A DNA stretch of 64,000 nucleotides from Purpureocillium takamizusanense (taxonomy: Eukaryota; Ascomycota; Sordariomycetes; Hypocreales; Ophiocordycipitaceae), in the NCBI RefSeq assembly GCF_022605165.1, contig NC_063073.1, positions 1,426,001 through 1,490,000 on the forward strand, given 5' to 3'. Position numbers and translations under genes: made by a program. Below the pieces are notes generated by a model. It was not told where the DNA came from and did not search any database. It saw only the letters and a program-made list of their open reading frames with translations. Positions 12,848 through 24,442 of this stretch are shown in pieces (position 1 is the first letter of the stretch; the number at the start of each line of letters is the position of its first letter).

Positions 12848-14021
12848 ATGCCCGCCACCAAGCTCATCACTGTCTATGGCGCCACCGGCGTGCAGGGCGG
12901 CAGCGTCGTCAACTCCCTGCTCCAGAACAAGAGCGGCGACTTCTCGGTGCGCGCCATCTCCCGGGACCCAGAATCAGACAAGGCCAAGGCGCTTGCCAGC
13001 CGTGGTGTCGAAGTCGTCAAGGGCGACGGCTTTTCCAAGGACCAGATGCTGGAGGCTTTCAAGGGAAGCTGGGCCGCCTTTGTCAACACCAACTCAACCG
13101 ACCCGGTGAGTGCAAGCAACAGCGTCATGCTGCATGCCCCGGCTTGTTGCGCTGACAGTGTTTCCGTCTAGAACCTGAACCAGCCGGATGGCCTGACGGA
13201 AAGCGGCCTCGGGAAGATTATCGTCGACGCTGCATTCGAGGCTGGCGTCCAACACCTCCTGTACAGCGGCCTGGCCTCTGCCAGCGCGGCCACAAACGGT
13301 GAAATTCCGTGCCGCGACTTTGAAGGTCATACAAATCAAGTCTTGTACATGGACGACGCTGACTAGATTGGCAGAGAAATACGCCGTTGGAGAGTACGCC
13401 AAGTCCAAGGGATTCAAGAGCGTGGCCATCATCAGCATGGGCTGGTATATGGAGAACCACATTATTGAGGAGAATGCGGACCTGATGGGAGGCTTCCCCT
13501 TCCATCCTGATACCGAGGGCTACCTCACGCTTCAGATGCCCGGCTGGGGCGGCGACGGCAACGTGCCTTGGATCGCCGTGGAGGAGGACTATGGCGACAT
13601 TGCCCACGGCGTGCTCCTCGACCCGGAGGCGTACAACGGCCGCCTGATCCAGACGATGAGCCAGCTCGCCAAGCCCGAGGCCCTTGTCGACGAGTTTGTC
13701 AAAGGTCGGTCGCCCCCGTTCTGCCTGTTGACAAGTTATGATTCATGCTAATAATCTTGAGCAGTAACTGGCAAGAAGGCGCGGTTCGTTGCCGTGGACG
13801 ACTGGACAAAGTTCGAAACGTATGGAAGCCCGGACCTGGAGTCGATCAAGAACATGTTTGGCTTTCTCGAGCGTTCGGGCGGGAAATACTACGGCGGAGC
13901 CTACGACCTGGAGCCGGCCAAGAAGCTCAAGGCCAAGGCAGCGGCAGCCAAGGGCCTGGCGGAGAATGAGCGCGATTTGACGACTTTGAGCCAGTTTGTC
14001 CGCAAGCACTTTTCTTCGTAG
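12848..14021 (+). CDS. NmrA-like NAD(P)-binding protein
   Basis: Four exons (12848-13105, 13172-13325, 13375-13704, 13765-14021) encode 332 aa of the NmrA-like/atypical short-chain dehydrogenase family. The N-terminal Rossmann motif is YGATGVQGGSVV (residues 10-21), followed by VRAISRDPES and a GVEVVKGDGFS strand. Downstream are HLLYSGLASAS and a K-Y-x3-EYAKSKG segment typical of NmrA-like proteins. Some members sense NADP/NAD and repress nitrogen-regulated genes, and many others are oxidoreductases of unknown substrate; sequence does not decide between these here. Introns 2 and 3 have weaker donors (GTCATA, GTCGGT) but good branch points and acceptors, and frame is preserved throughout. There is no signal peptide, so it is presumably cytosolic. 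A TATA box lies upstream. Confidence 0.87.
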
Positions 14022-16386
14022 TGCTGCGGTAGAGTACGTGCCATGTTAGAATGATGCGTGCTGTTGGCTGGAGAAACTGCTTGGGTTCGTTATACTTTTT
14101 TGGGGAGCCACAAATTGGTGTGTACAATATGGAGTAAGTAGATAATTATGGGCTTATTAGATCGGCCAACTCCGCATTATGAATGCCTTGGTGCTAGTCT
14201 TTTTCCCGTTACTTTGATTTGTTGTTCGTGGTTGCGCTTCAGCGTGATCATGGCTCACGATCTGCTAGCCCGCGTAGCGAACCAAACGGCCATCACGCGT
14301 AGGCAAGGACGACGGGCGCCGCATAGCCAGTCATTGACTGAAATTCCCATGCGATTCTCGTTGGGACATGGGTCGAAAGCGCGACTCTAGAGTCCAGACG
14401 TCGGCAGGGCCACGCGAGGGTCGCCCCCATTCCGTCAGGGGAGAAGTCACACAGGTCCAGGCCCGGGGCACACGCCACGCAGGGGGGATGCGGCGCGTGC
14501 CGAACGGCGGATGCCTCCAGGTGTCCAGTGAGTGCTCTGCCCTCCGTCCGCCGCTAGTAGTAAGTAGGTTCCCCACAGCAGCACTGGGCAAGCTTCCTCG
14601 CCTCACCTCACCTCACCTTGGCTGGGGCTCGCTCCCGTCCATCCCCCCAACCGTCGGGGCTGGCGGGCGGGCGGGTGGCCGCCCGGCGGTGACCACGCGG
14701 CGGCGGCGGCGGGTGGCCCGCGCGCACGCGCCCTGCCAGGAACCTTCCCGCCTCAACGGATCGGAGTCGGTGTCTCACCCAGGGTCGCCGGTAGGACATG
14801 CATGGGTTGGGTGGTCGAGGCGCTCAACAGGGGACGAAGGCGAGGGAACGAATGGTCGGTCCCCCAACCCCAATCATCTGTCGTCCCTTCCTTTGCGTGT
14901 GCGAGGAGGCAGGCAGCGAGTGGCCTGACAACGATTTCCTCCGTCCTCTGTGCAACACACCAACGACCCATGGAGGCTGGATTTCAGCTGCCGGAGCTGC
15001 GATGCACAGAGGTAATAAATGCCATCGTTCGAGTCACGGTCGGGTTGCTCGCCGTGCAGCTCAGCAATGGCCCTGTTTGAGGCCTCAATCACCCATGCCT
15101 CCCATTCCCTGACTTTCTCCCCCTTCCCCCAAGTCAGTCTCGGTAGTTCCAGCGCGTGTGTTAGTCGTAGCGCAGCCCATCCCCACCAACGGCCCTCAAC
15201 AGCTGCCATCCCATCCAGCCCTGCACCTATGGAGTACTGTACAGTATCATCCTCCCCCACACCTCCTCACCCACCATCGAACCCATCCCATCCACGTCGC
15301 ATTCCCTCCATGGCGCTCGACGCCGTCCCCCTCCGCTCCCGCTCGGGGCGCGTCCATTTCACTCGGCTCGATGACCTACAGCTGTCAATCTACAGCCGTA
15401 GGTGCTGCCTTCGTGCAGCAACGCGACACCTGCAGACGCCTCATCTTGTCTTTTTGCATATACTACCACGGCCCGGTCGGCCCCATTTTGCCGGAGGCTG
15501 CTCCTCGCTCCTCGCGCCCTCCTCGGATGGAATGAGGGGGATGCGATGGACACCCTCCGCTCGTCCCGGCGCTTCTCCTCCATTTCCCCTCCTCTTCACG
15601 CGCGGCCCAGCCCCCCCCCCCAAGTGACTCTCCAGCCGAAGCAGTATTACAGTAGTAGTAGTAGCAGCAGCAGAATGTAGAGCGGTGTCCCGCCCTCCTC
15701 CACCCCGGCCCGACCCTGTCTCAATTCATGTCGGTGAGACACTTCTGTTGGGGAAGTTTGATAAGCTTGTTTTGTCCGCTACGTACGACCTGCTTGGTGT
15801 CTTAACAACAACCCCAAGCCCGGCGGCACTCAGCACAGCCCACGATAGCGACTGTGCTAGTGTTGTAGTACCTACCTATAGCTCCGTCTCCCCTCCACTC
15901 TCGACCCCTGTGCCGTCCCGTGCTGTGTGGGCTGGAACGCCGGAATCCCCGCCGCGCTTTTGACCCTCCATGCTGCCCAGTGCCAACTCTTCAACGAACT
16001 CACTGGGGCTGCTGCTTCGTACCTACTGCTATTCTTAGCCGGGGGGTCCCACGAAGCCAACCAGCTCGCATCCACCCTCTCTGTGTCGGAGGTTCCGCAA
16101 AGCTGCTCACCTGACCCGACCTGCCAAGTTCAGTACCTGAGCTACCAAGCTTCCTCCCGAGACCGGCAAGGTATCTGCCACAGTCATTTTTGCCTCGGGT
16201 CCTGCGTCGTCCACCTTGTATCACTCTACTCACACATTCTATTCCTCCATCCTTGACTTCCGTCTCCCCCCTCCTCCATTCTTCTTCTGCCTCACCTTCG
16301 TTCCATACATACATACTTCCTTTCCATCCCCCATTAACCTCTCTCCATCGTCCCGTCACAGAGCAGAACAAAACAGAGCACCAGCA
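14022..16386. other. 2.4 kb intergenic, pyrimidine-rich, simple repeats
   Basis: No gene could be supported. The part after 15100 is rich in C and T, as in long fungal 5' leaders, and includes a poly-C run near 15609-15621 and (AGT)n(AGC)n near 15650-15673. A CTCAC repeat lies near 14600. Long frames here are low-complexity Pro/Ser/Arg and are treated as compositional. Confidence 0.5.
15650..15673. repeat. (AGT)n(AGC)n trinucleotide repeat
   Basis: A run of five AGT units passes directly into three AGC units in the long leader region upstream of the gene at 16387. Confidence 0.85.
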
Positions 16387-17150
16387 ATGTCCCGCGTAAC
16401 GGCCCCCGTCTCCAAGCTCGCCCGCGCCGCCGCCGGCCCGCTCCTCGACGCCTCGGCCTCGGCACACGGCGCCGGCGCCGCCCTCATGCCAAAGTACGCA
16501 GAGCTGCTGCGCACCCGCCGGAGTAGTGAGCACGCGGATGTACGTTTCTTCTCTCTCTCTCTGCCCCCCGCTTCTTCGCTCTCTGCTTTTCCCGTCATCG
16601 ACCGACCGACAGGCCTCGCACACAAGTGGTGGGCGCAATAAACTAACTTGATGCGTAGTCCTCGCGCGGCCTCACCACCACTCACCGTCCCACGCCGCAA
16701 CCCTCCATCGCCAACCGGACCAAGCCCCTCATGCAGACCTTCCACTCCTCTTCCTCGTTCTCGTCCTCTGCGTCCGCCGCGCACCTGGACGCCGCCTTCC
16801 TCCCCTCAATGGCGGACCTCGCCGGCCCGTCGGCCTCCGCCTCGGGTCCGCGCGTGCCCCTCCTCCCGGACAACTACTCGGCCGCGCACGCCGCCGACGC
16901 CTCCGACGCTACCGTCCAGCTTCCCGAGGTCTCCATCGTTGCCGCCAACCCGGAGAACGTCATCCCCGGGACGCCCCTTTCCGAGGTCGAGGGCATTGGG
17001 CTCGACGGCGTGGAGCTCAAGTTCGTCCACGAGGGCCGGTCCAACCGCATCCACGAGCTCGAGAGCGAGGGGCAGAGCGGTGGCATGCTGCGCGACCTGT
17101 GGAAAGGCATGGTCGACGATGTCCTCGGTCCTTCTAAACGCACCGCCTAA
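16387..17150 (+). CDS. Small protein, possibly mitochondrial, unknown function
   Basis: Two exons (16387-16539, 16659-17150) give 214 aa. The first 50 residues are rich in Arg, Ala and Ser without acidic residues until late (MSRVTAPVSKLARAAAGPLL), which is compatible with a mitochondrial presequence. The middle is Ser/Ala/Pro-rich. The C-terminal half is better ordered and acidic (VQLPEVSIVAANPENVIPGT, then ELKFVHEGRSNRIHELE, then GGMLRDLWKGMVDDVLG). I do not recognise the family. The 119-bp intron has a GTACGT donor, CTAAC branch and GCGTAG acceptor. An in-frame upstream ATG at 16216 would add a leader made of pyrimidine-rich sequence and was not used. Confidence 0.65.
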
Positions 17151-17628
17151 GCGCGGCCGGCTTTCCTCTACCGCTTGGCATGGGGCTGACCCCTTTTGTC
17201 TTATGGGATTTCTGCTCGGTGGTGTTTCATAACGATGTAACGATATGGGCTGGGCGAGCCGATCGCGGCTCGGCATGGACGTCCCTCGTTTGGAACGTGA
17301 GCGCTTATACTTGATTTTATAGCTACCTAATAACCTGCCTGATTCGCGCCTGTTGGCCGACAGAAGCAAACCGACCGCAGTACGGTCGACAACTAGCATA
17401 CACTGACCCCATTGGGCCCGCGATGCCGTGCCATACAAAGCATCATTTTGCCTGAGACCCGGCTGCCTAAATTCGATCCATCCATTCCTTTACCGGAGTC
17501 GTGCGCCGCCGGTCGCCTGTGGTATCGTGTTTCGTCCCCCAAGAGCTTCGGTACGGCTCTTGCCAAAGCGTCCGCCTGGGCCCCCAATCGCAGTGCCTTT
17601 AGACTCGTTCCCGCAGTGAAGAGGAATT
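17151..17628. other. Convergent intergenic gap
   Basis: 478 bp between the convergent stops of the 214-aa protein and RAE1. It is expected to be 3' UTRs; nothing else was seen. Confidence 0.45.
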
Positions 17629-18846
17629 CTACCGCTTCTTCATCGACGGACGCGGCTTGCACTCATCGTTCGTAACGGGGTGCAGCATGACCTTGATGGG
17701 GTAGCTCTGCGTGTTATGCTGATACCCCTTGCTCCAGTCGTAGCTGATGGCGTATGCAAAGATGCTGCCCGTCTTGTTGAACGTCGTCGCCGTGATGCTG
17801 CCCCCGACGTTGGGATAGCCCTTGAGCCGGTGCTTGGCGTCCTTGTCCCAGAAGTGGAACGTGCCATCTGAGCCGGCCGTGCTGAAGGTGCCATGAACGG
17901 GGTGGAACGAGATGGCGTTGACGGCGTGAACGTTAACAACGTTGTTGACGGCTGCATCGCGGTGGCACTTGAACGAGAAGTTGGAGCTTTTTTGACCGTC
18001 AGCGATCTCGCCCCAGTACGTTGTCCGGTCGGCGTCTCGGGACCGCTTGACTTACCTCGAGTCTTTCTCCTCCACGTACTGAATCGCGCAGCGGCCCTCG
18101 ATACTACCGATAGCAAAGCCGGCGGAGTCGGTGAAGCAACTAACAACCCTCGTCTGCCACTTGAGTGGGCTCTGCAACGTCTTGTAAAACTTGGTCGGGT
18201 TTTTGAGATCGATGACGTTGATGTAGCGGTCCGCGGTGCCCACCACGCACAGGTCGTTCCGCACGTCCATGGTGTACACGCGCTCCTGGCACTGCACCGT
18301 CGCGGCGGGGCCCTGCTGCCGGAGGTCCCAGTACTTGACCGTCTTGTCCCACGAGCCCGAGACCACCATGGTGCCGCTGCCGCTGTCGAAGAACCGACAG
18401 GATCTCACGGGCTGGTCGTGGGTGCCGATGACGATGTCCTGTTGCGAGCCAAGATCGCAAACCTTGACGTTCTTGTCCGCACCGGCAGAGGCCAGCTTAG
18501 TTCCATCCTTTGCACTCGTTTGTCAGTCGCGGATGAATGTGCGCTCATCGGAGGAGCGACAACGAGAGCCCACCTTGGAGAAGTCGCAGTTCAGCACGGG
18601 TTGGCTATGCTCGTACGCGTGTCGGCCTTGGCTCTGGCCATTCTGGGCAATTTCGTAGATGCGGACCTTGTTGTCCCAGCTCGCAACGGCGAGGAAGTCG
18701 GGCGTGTTGGCGGCTGGGGAGAAGGCGAGGTCCGAGATGCTGTCTGTGGGGGGGTCGCTGAGGGCGACGTCCTGCTTGAGGTCGCCGAGGGTGCTCGTGG
18801 AAGAAGCAGCCTGGGAAGCGGCGCCTCCACCAAAGATGCCCGCCAT
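17629..18846 (-). CDS. RAE1: mRNA export factor RAE1/Gle2 (WD40)
   Basis: Three exons (18574-18846, 18056-18507, 17629-17986) give 360 aa. The protein starts MAGIFGGG and carries WD40 repeats, for example LAFSPAANTPDFLAVASWDN, KLASAGADKNVKVCDL, MVVSGSWDKTVKYWDLR and NAISFHPVHGTFSTAGSDG. The segment KVRIYEIAQNGQSQGRHAYE before the second repeat and the basic tail ending RPSMKKR are typical of RAE1/Gle2, a nuclear-pore-associated beta-propeller. It binds the GLEBS motif of Nup98/Nup116-type nucleoporins and serves poly(A) RNA export. Both introns (66 and 69 bp) end in AAG rather than CAG/TAG, an uncommon acceptor that could mislead gene finders. An alternative ATG four codons upstream (18858) is possible, but MAGIFGGG fits the family. 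Confidence 0.95.
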
Positions 18847-21800
18847 GCTGTGCTGCAAGAAGCCGGCGCTGTCGTGTCTTTCTGTTCGGAGGCGGGAGGG
18901 CTAGCCGCCGACGAGAGTCGGGATGCGGGCGCGCGTGCTCGTCCGCAGGGCAGTCGTCAGTTTGTCCTGAGTGCGAGGCAGCGGCCAGCTAACCACTTTG
19001 CCGTGGTGAGGAGTTGGAGGCTGGGAAAGCGCTCGCCACTGATGCACTCGGTCTTGCAGGTCGCCAATGTTCGTCGGGAGTTGCTCAGGGCTCAAAGGCA
19101 GCCATCGGAGGCTCGACACGCGAGGCTCGGATTGGCCCAGCAAAAAATCCCCCCAGTAGGCACACACCCCCCTGTATGTGCATGTTCGGCCCGCGCCAAC
19201 GTAGACCCGTCCCGTCGCGACGCCCCGCCTAGCTCGATAAAATTTCAAGCTCCGAGCTTTGGCGTCTCTTTTTCCCTTCCTTCTCTTCTCTTCACCCCCT
19301 CGCTCGACAAATCGCAATTCGAAGCTCACACACGGAGACACCTCCATTTGGTGGCGTCTCGCGAACACGCTTTGGGAGAAAGTCCCCGGACGACTCCTCT
19401 CGGGGAGCTTGCGGAAACGCGCCGCCATAAAAGCACTGCGGCTGACCTCTGTGCCCTTGGCCCTCTTGCGGCTCGCGGCCCTGTCCTCCGCCACATCTGC
19501 CTCCTTCGAGTCCTCGCCTAGTCCGCTCTGCGCGTGTCTGGACCCCACGGATGAAGATATGAGTCCGAGCCGGTCGCGTGTTGGCGGAACTTGGTTGTGG
19601 GCGAGTGTTTGCGGATGGCGGGCAGCCGTCGCTGTCGCGAGAGTGGTGTCGGGGGCAGAGGACTAGTTGTCGAGGTCCATAGTTATGCGATTGCCTGGTG
19701 CATGCTGGGTTACTCGATGGGGCTTATTCTTGAGGCGAGGGGGTCAACACCGTCGCCATCTTGCGGCGATGATTCCATTTTTTGCACTCTGGGCTTCGTT
19801 GGAAGTCATGACCGGGATCGCGCCGCCAAGAGGGAGACGGTTCAAAGTTCTTATGATGATGACCATATAGAGTCAAGCACTGAGGCTGGCAAAGCCATGC
19901 CGATGCTGATCCTTTACACATGTCAACTGAACAACTTTGGGACCAATCCTGCATTTGCGGCAAGGCGGCGCACGGTGGGCCAGCACATAGTTAGACTGAC
20001 TACGTCCTCGGTAGTTGGCTGTTCCTCTGCAAGCGTGGATCGGGACTGTGGTTGTGAAGGGGGTTGGAAAGGCCCAACCATGCAAGTTGTCGACAGGTGT
20101 CGATACAGTCACGCTCCCTCCAGCATGTTGCGCCTTGGGGAGAACCGTCCTCAGTGATGTCCGACGTCGCCATCATGACGCTAGAGGCTTCCCGCGTTTG
20201 CCGCGTACTGGCGGAAACCACGGTGACGGCAACAGCACACACTGCAGGCATTGTCCGTTGCAGCAGTAGCGCTACAACCTGCAGTAGAGCAACATGGCCG
20301 ACACCACATCACGTCTACCGGCCGAGGCGCTTGACAGTGGCTTCACACATGTGACGCGGCGGCAGACTACCATGCTCGATGGTTCGCCAACAGGTGGTCA
20401 GCCAGCTTTCCCCGGTGGCACTTGTCGGAGCCGCGTCTCCCGCCGATCGCCGCCGGCAGGGCTCCCGGCGGGTAAAGTGTTTTGCTCATGGTCCGGGGAA
20501 CCGTCGCTATACATACAGTAAGGCTGATAGTTGGGCTGTCTGTCTCTCCAGAGATCAGGACCTGTTCCAAACCAACATCCCCCACGTTTTCTCCTCGGGG
20601 ACTTTTCCAGGCGGTTGAGCTGGCCATCCCCAAGCCAGCCGTGTTGGTGTTGGCCTTGCTTGGGCTGGATATGCAGATCGCCAATGCTTGGCTAGTCCCA
20701 AGTTCGACATCCAGCCGAAGAGTACATGGGAGGGCGGCTTGTTATAACAGTCCCTACATATCGCACATGCGAATTAAGATTGAGTTAATGCCCCCTCAGT
20801 ACGGAAACAGCACGAAGGGCTCACGACAGGGACATCTTTCCGCTTCCTCGACGAAACACTGGGTTCCAAGCTTTAGGCGACTCACGTGATACATGTCATA
20901 CTCACGCAGACCACTAACGAATCAGCCAGCGGGGGACGGTGCGGGCTAGCTAGCCTGCGCCGGGGAAAGACTCTCAGCAGCGCGTGTCGAACCCCTGCCC
21001 TCCACACCCTCGCGTGAAGTCCTCTGCCTCTCCGCCCTCTTCCCACTGGGCTGTCAGGGCCGTGCGCCTTTCAGCACCCCTTTGCAAGGGGCATAGATGC
21101 GGTGGTGAGAGCACCAGAAAGGCAAGTCGAGTTAAACATGAGACAGATGCCTCTTCACGCGAGGTAGCAGTACCAATCTGACGCACACCATGCGCGTGCT
21201 CAGTCGGGTGGCATCGCCATACAATGCAGCGTCCTCCTGCACGGACGGGGACAGCTGGAAAGGTGCCCGTGCCTGTGCCTGTGCCTGGCTGGATGGCTGG
21301 ATAACTGGGGCCCTGCGTCGCACCACAACAACCAATCCATGCACCCGGAGCCGTACCTGCTCAACATGCAGAAAATGCGCGCCCCCAGTCAGGCACATCA
21401 TCACGCACCCTTGGCACCCTAGCTTCGCCTGTCTGCTTGCCCCCCCTGCCAGGCCAACCCCCGTGGCGGCACGGGTTGAAGGTTCCCACCATGCCACCGT
21501 GGAGCCCCAGATTCGCGCCTCGTCCCATTGTTGATCGTCCACTCGAGAAGGCAGGCAGTTGTCCAGAAAGTGGACTAGTCGCAGTCAGCTCGCAACCTCC
21601 CCTCCCCTCCCCTGCTGGCTCAACATTTCTTCGCGGCAGAAGTCGGCACCCAAGCCAACCAGCAGGGGGGATTTCCTTTCAAGCCGGTCTGTTGGTGCTG
21701 GCCCGTGGCGCTTGTGTGTGTCTGTGAGCGTGTGAGTGCGTGCGTGTGTGTGTGTGCCCCCTCAGCAGCATGGATGGATAGGATGGAGCCCCAGGAGGAC

Positions 21801-22386
21801 GGCGCCGCTCTTGGCTCTCGCTGCCGTTGGAGATGTAGACTGCAAGAGAAGGAAGCTTCCTTCCCCTTTGTGGGTGGCCGAAGTCGTATTGGTCGTTGAG
21901 TCGACCCAGGCTTCTCCCCCTTTCGTGTCTTCTTCCTTCACTTGGCACCTCCTCGCACAACCCGCGCCGCGCCCTTCTGTACATACATACGCGGCGTTAC
22001 TTCGACGGTGCTGTCTGTCCTTCCTTCCAGCTTGCCATCGTCGCAATCACGCTCCCACGTCGCAGCTTGAATTTGTCGCCCGCCCTTGGCGTCCTGAATA
22101 TCGAGTGGGCAAAGGGGCAAGAGCAGTAACCAGCGAACCCCCCCGGCTTCGCATCGTGACTGGCCCGGGCGCTCCCAGCCAACCGCAACCCACCGAACCA
22201 GGTGTGACGGAACACCAGACGAGCAGACGAGCAACACGACGGTCCGGTCTCTGCTGCGCGCCGCCTCCTCCCCGTCCGTCGCCTTTAACCCGTCGTCGGA
22301 GTCCTGCCGAGTGGGAGTCGCTTGTTAGAGAAGGTGGAAAGGAAAAGAAGGAAGGAAGAAGGAAAGGAAAAAAAAACACCGCCATC
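18847..22386. other. 3.5 kb intergenic region, no gene supported
   Basis: The largest empty stretch of the left half. It holds the RAE1 promoter and a pyrimidine-rich leader before the CFEM gene, with a (TG)n microsatellite near 21712-21759. Frames at 19591-20157 and 20482-20889 have no domain or splice support. A non-coding RNA could lie here, but no structure is evident by eye. Confidence 0.45.
21712..21759. repeat. (TG)n microsatellite
   Basis: An imperfect TG/CG-interrupted run in the long upstream region of the CFEM gene. Confidence 0.75.
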
Positions 22387-22957
22387 ATGAGACTTCTCGT
22401 CGCATTACTCGTCCCCTTTTTCGCGCTCGCCGTCTCCGCCATCTCACTCCTCGATCTGCAGAAGAAGCTGCCGCCGTGCTCGCTCGTCTGCCTCGCGCAA
22501 GGCGTCAGCGACAACCACTGCTCGCTCGACGACTTTGCCTGCCAATGCTCAAAGCTGGAGAAGATCATCAAGACGGTCGCGCCGTGCCTCGTCAAGGCCG
22601 GCTGCGGGCTTGAAAACATTACCGGTGCGTCGCATATTTCATTCCCTCCCCCTCCCCTCCCCGCCCGCTGACGGACCCCCTGTACCGCGACCGAAGTTTG
22701 CTTGTCCGGCAACTGCTGAGAGGGAAAATGTTGCTGACAACTTTATTCTTCTTTTTCTCCGATTTACAGCAACGGCTTCGATCGTTTTCGACGTTTGCGA
22801 GCATGACGTCCCCGACAATGTGACGCTAGAGTCATCGACCAACACGGCGCCCGCGGGCGCAAAGGCCACGTCCGGGGCTGTCACGACGACGATGATCACC
22901 CACGGCGCGGGCTGGGCAGCCGTGGCGGCCATTGTCGCCGCAGCCGTCATGCTATGA
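22387..22957 (+). CDS. CFEM-domain GPI-anchored protein
   Basis: Two exons (22387-22624, 22770-22957) give 141 aa. A hydrophobic signal peptide (about residues 1-19) is followed by a CFEM domain. Its eight cysteines lie at about 31, 35, 45, 52, 54, 67, 73 and 89, with the CSLDDFACQC block supplying the Asp position that binds haem iron in characterised CFEM proteins. After a Thr/Ala-rich spacer, the C-terminus is a short hydrophobic stretch (WAAVAAIVAAAVML) preceded by small residues, as expected for GPI attachment. Fungal CFEM proteins serve haem/iron uptake, cell-wall structure or host interaction; which applies here is unknown. The eighth cysteine lies on the second exon, so the intron is needed to complete the domain. 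The frame is open far upstream of the ATG, but a signal peptide has to be N-terminal. Confidence 0.92.
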
Positions 22958-23273
22958 CAGACGTCAGAGATGGAAAGAGTAACGACAAAATTAAAGACAG
23001 GCAAAAGGCGTATGGTTTTTGAATGAGGATGAGCAATGTCAGCTAGGGGCGGAATCTTGGACGAAAATCTTGTGTGTTCGAATTTACTCTGTACAATTGG
23101 CGCGGCGCACTCTCTTCATGCTTTCTCTTCTATCTATTGTCTATGAGCTTGTCTATACCCAATCAAAATGGCGCGGATGTTCCGACTCGTGTCTTGTTGC
23201 GCTTCTAGAATTAGTTGCACCCTGCCGTACGGTCGCAACCGCTGTTGTATCAAACCACTCGGTGGCCACTTTC

Positions 23274-24442
23274 TTAGCAAGGCCCGAATGCGCCCAGAGC
23301 ACCACTGCTGCCGCCTGTGAAGAGAGCGTGGCTCTCATCCAGACCCTGGAACTGACCGGCGAGCTCCATGCCACGCCTGCGCTGGGCCTCGACGCGACGC
23401 CAGTCCCATTCGCCTTCCTTGGCCAAGTCCACGCCGGCCACGTCGGCGCCCTCGTCGCCGAGCTGGGCCTCGCCGCTCGTCCAGCCGCCGTCCGGTCGCG
23501 GGGGCAGCAGGCCCGACTCCTCGAGCACAACAGCCGGATGGACGGTGATGCGCCCCAGCTTGAAGACGTACTTGCTCACGGCCGTGGCGTGGATCTTGGT
23601 CTCCCACCCGCCCATGGCGTCGCCCGACCCGCGCGTGCGGACCTTGCCGAACCGCGGGTCCAGCCACTCGGTCGGGCGCGCCGCGCCCTTGGGCACAAAG
23701 TGCGTGATGATGTACATCCACTTGCGGTCCCAGCTGAGCACGCGGCTCCAGAGCTCGTAGCCCTTGTAGGCGGCGATTTCGCGCTTGAAGCTGCAGCCCA
23801 CGGCGCCGAGCAGGATGCCGAGGGAGCCCTTGGCGGGCTTACCCGTGCGCGGGTCCTCGATGAGGCGCGTCTGCGGGTTGTGCGCCAGCTTGCGCAGGGC
23901 GGGCCGGCAGAGGTACCCGACGAGGTGCGTGCGCGAGATGTCGAGGTCGGTGAAGTAGGTCGAGTTGGACTTGTGCAGGTTGTAGTCGATCTCGAGGAGG
24001 GGGGTGCGCGTCTCGGAGATGAGCGGCTTGAAGAGCGCGCGGGGCGTGAGGGCGGGCGACTTGCGCAGGACGTTGTGGTACAGGATTGCGTAGAAGACAC
24101 GATACTAGACGATTGGTGGTGGGCCAGGTCAGCAGGCTGCGCGTTGACATGACATTGTCGCAGCTTTCATTGACGGCGAGAGGGTAAGGTAAGGTAAGGT
24201 AAGGTATGGCAACGTGAGGCAAGTCGACATACAGTCCACGCAAAGGGCAGGTTCTTCCAGTTAAACACCACAAAGAGCAGCAGCAGGACGCGCGAGGTCC
24301 GACCCGGCCCTATCAGGAACTTGCGGACCGCCACGGCCCAGTTGATGCGATACGCCGCGTAGCCGGCGGACCCGACGGCCAGCGGCGTGAGGATGCGCAC
24401 CGCGGCGGTCAGGCCGCCGACCTTGCTCGACGCAGAGGCCAT
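23274..24442 (-). CDS. THEM6-like thioesterase-superfamily (4HBT_2) protein
   Basis: Two exons (24233-24442, 23274-24104) give 346 aa. The N-terminus has hydrophobic segments (VRILTPLAVGSAGYAAYRIN and VLLLLFVVFNW) suggesting membrane anchoring. The core resembles fungal THEM6/4HBT_2 proteins of the hot-dog fold: EIDYNLHKSNSTYFTDLDIS, GILLGAVGCSFKREI, YELWSRVLSWDRKW, YIITHFVPKG and a C-terminal GMELAGQFQGLDE. The Asn-Ser-Thr-Tyr plus Asp-Leu-Asp block matches the hot-dog active-site region, but activity on acyl-CoA is unproven for most members. The intron carries a GGTAA pentanucleotide repeat. The first exon encodes only the membrane part, so models lacking it would look soluble. Confidence 0.85.
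24182..24206. repeat. GGTAA pentanucleotide tandem repeat
   Basis: About five copies of GGTAA lie inside the single intron of the THEM6-like gene, close to its donor site. On the transcribed strand they read as TTACC units. Confidence 0.9.

Noticed and set aside
14368..14928. 186-codon plus-strand frame
   Set aside because: GC-rich compositional frame with no domain, in a region with simple repeats.
16000..16638. 212-codon minus-strand frame
   Set aside because: It overlaps the start of the plus-strand gene at 16387 and consists of Glu/Gly/Arg-rich low complexity from a CT-rich leader.
17893..19521. 542-codon plus-strand frame
   Set aside because: Mostly antisense to RAE1, without an ATG-led domain; RAE1 is certain on the other strand.
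19591..20157. 188-codon plus-strand frame in a large gap
   Set aside because: No domain, no homologous pattern, no splice context; kept as intergenic.
21736..22386. In-frame N-terminal extension of the CFEM protein
   Set aside because: It would bury the signal peptide; the sequence is a pyrimidine-rich leader with Pro/Arg/Ser-rich translation.
23019..24152. 377-codon plus-strand frame
   Set aside because: Antisense of the THEM6-like gene.
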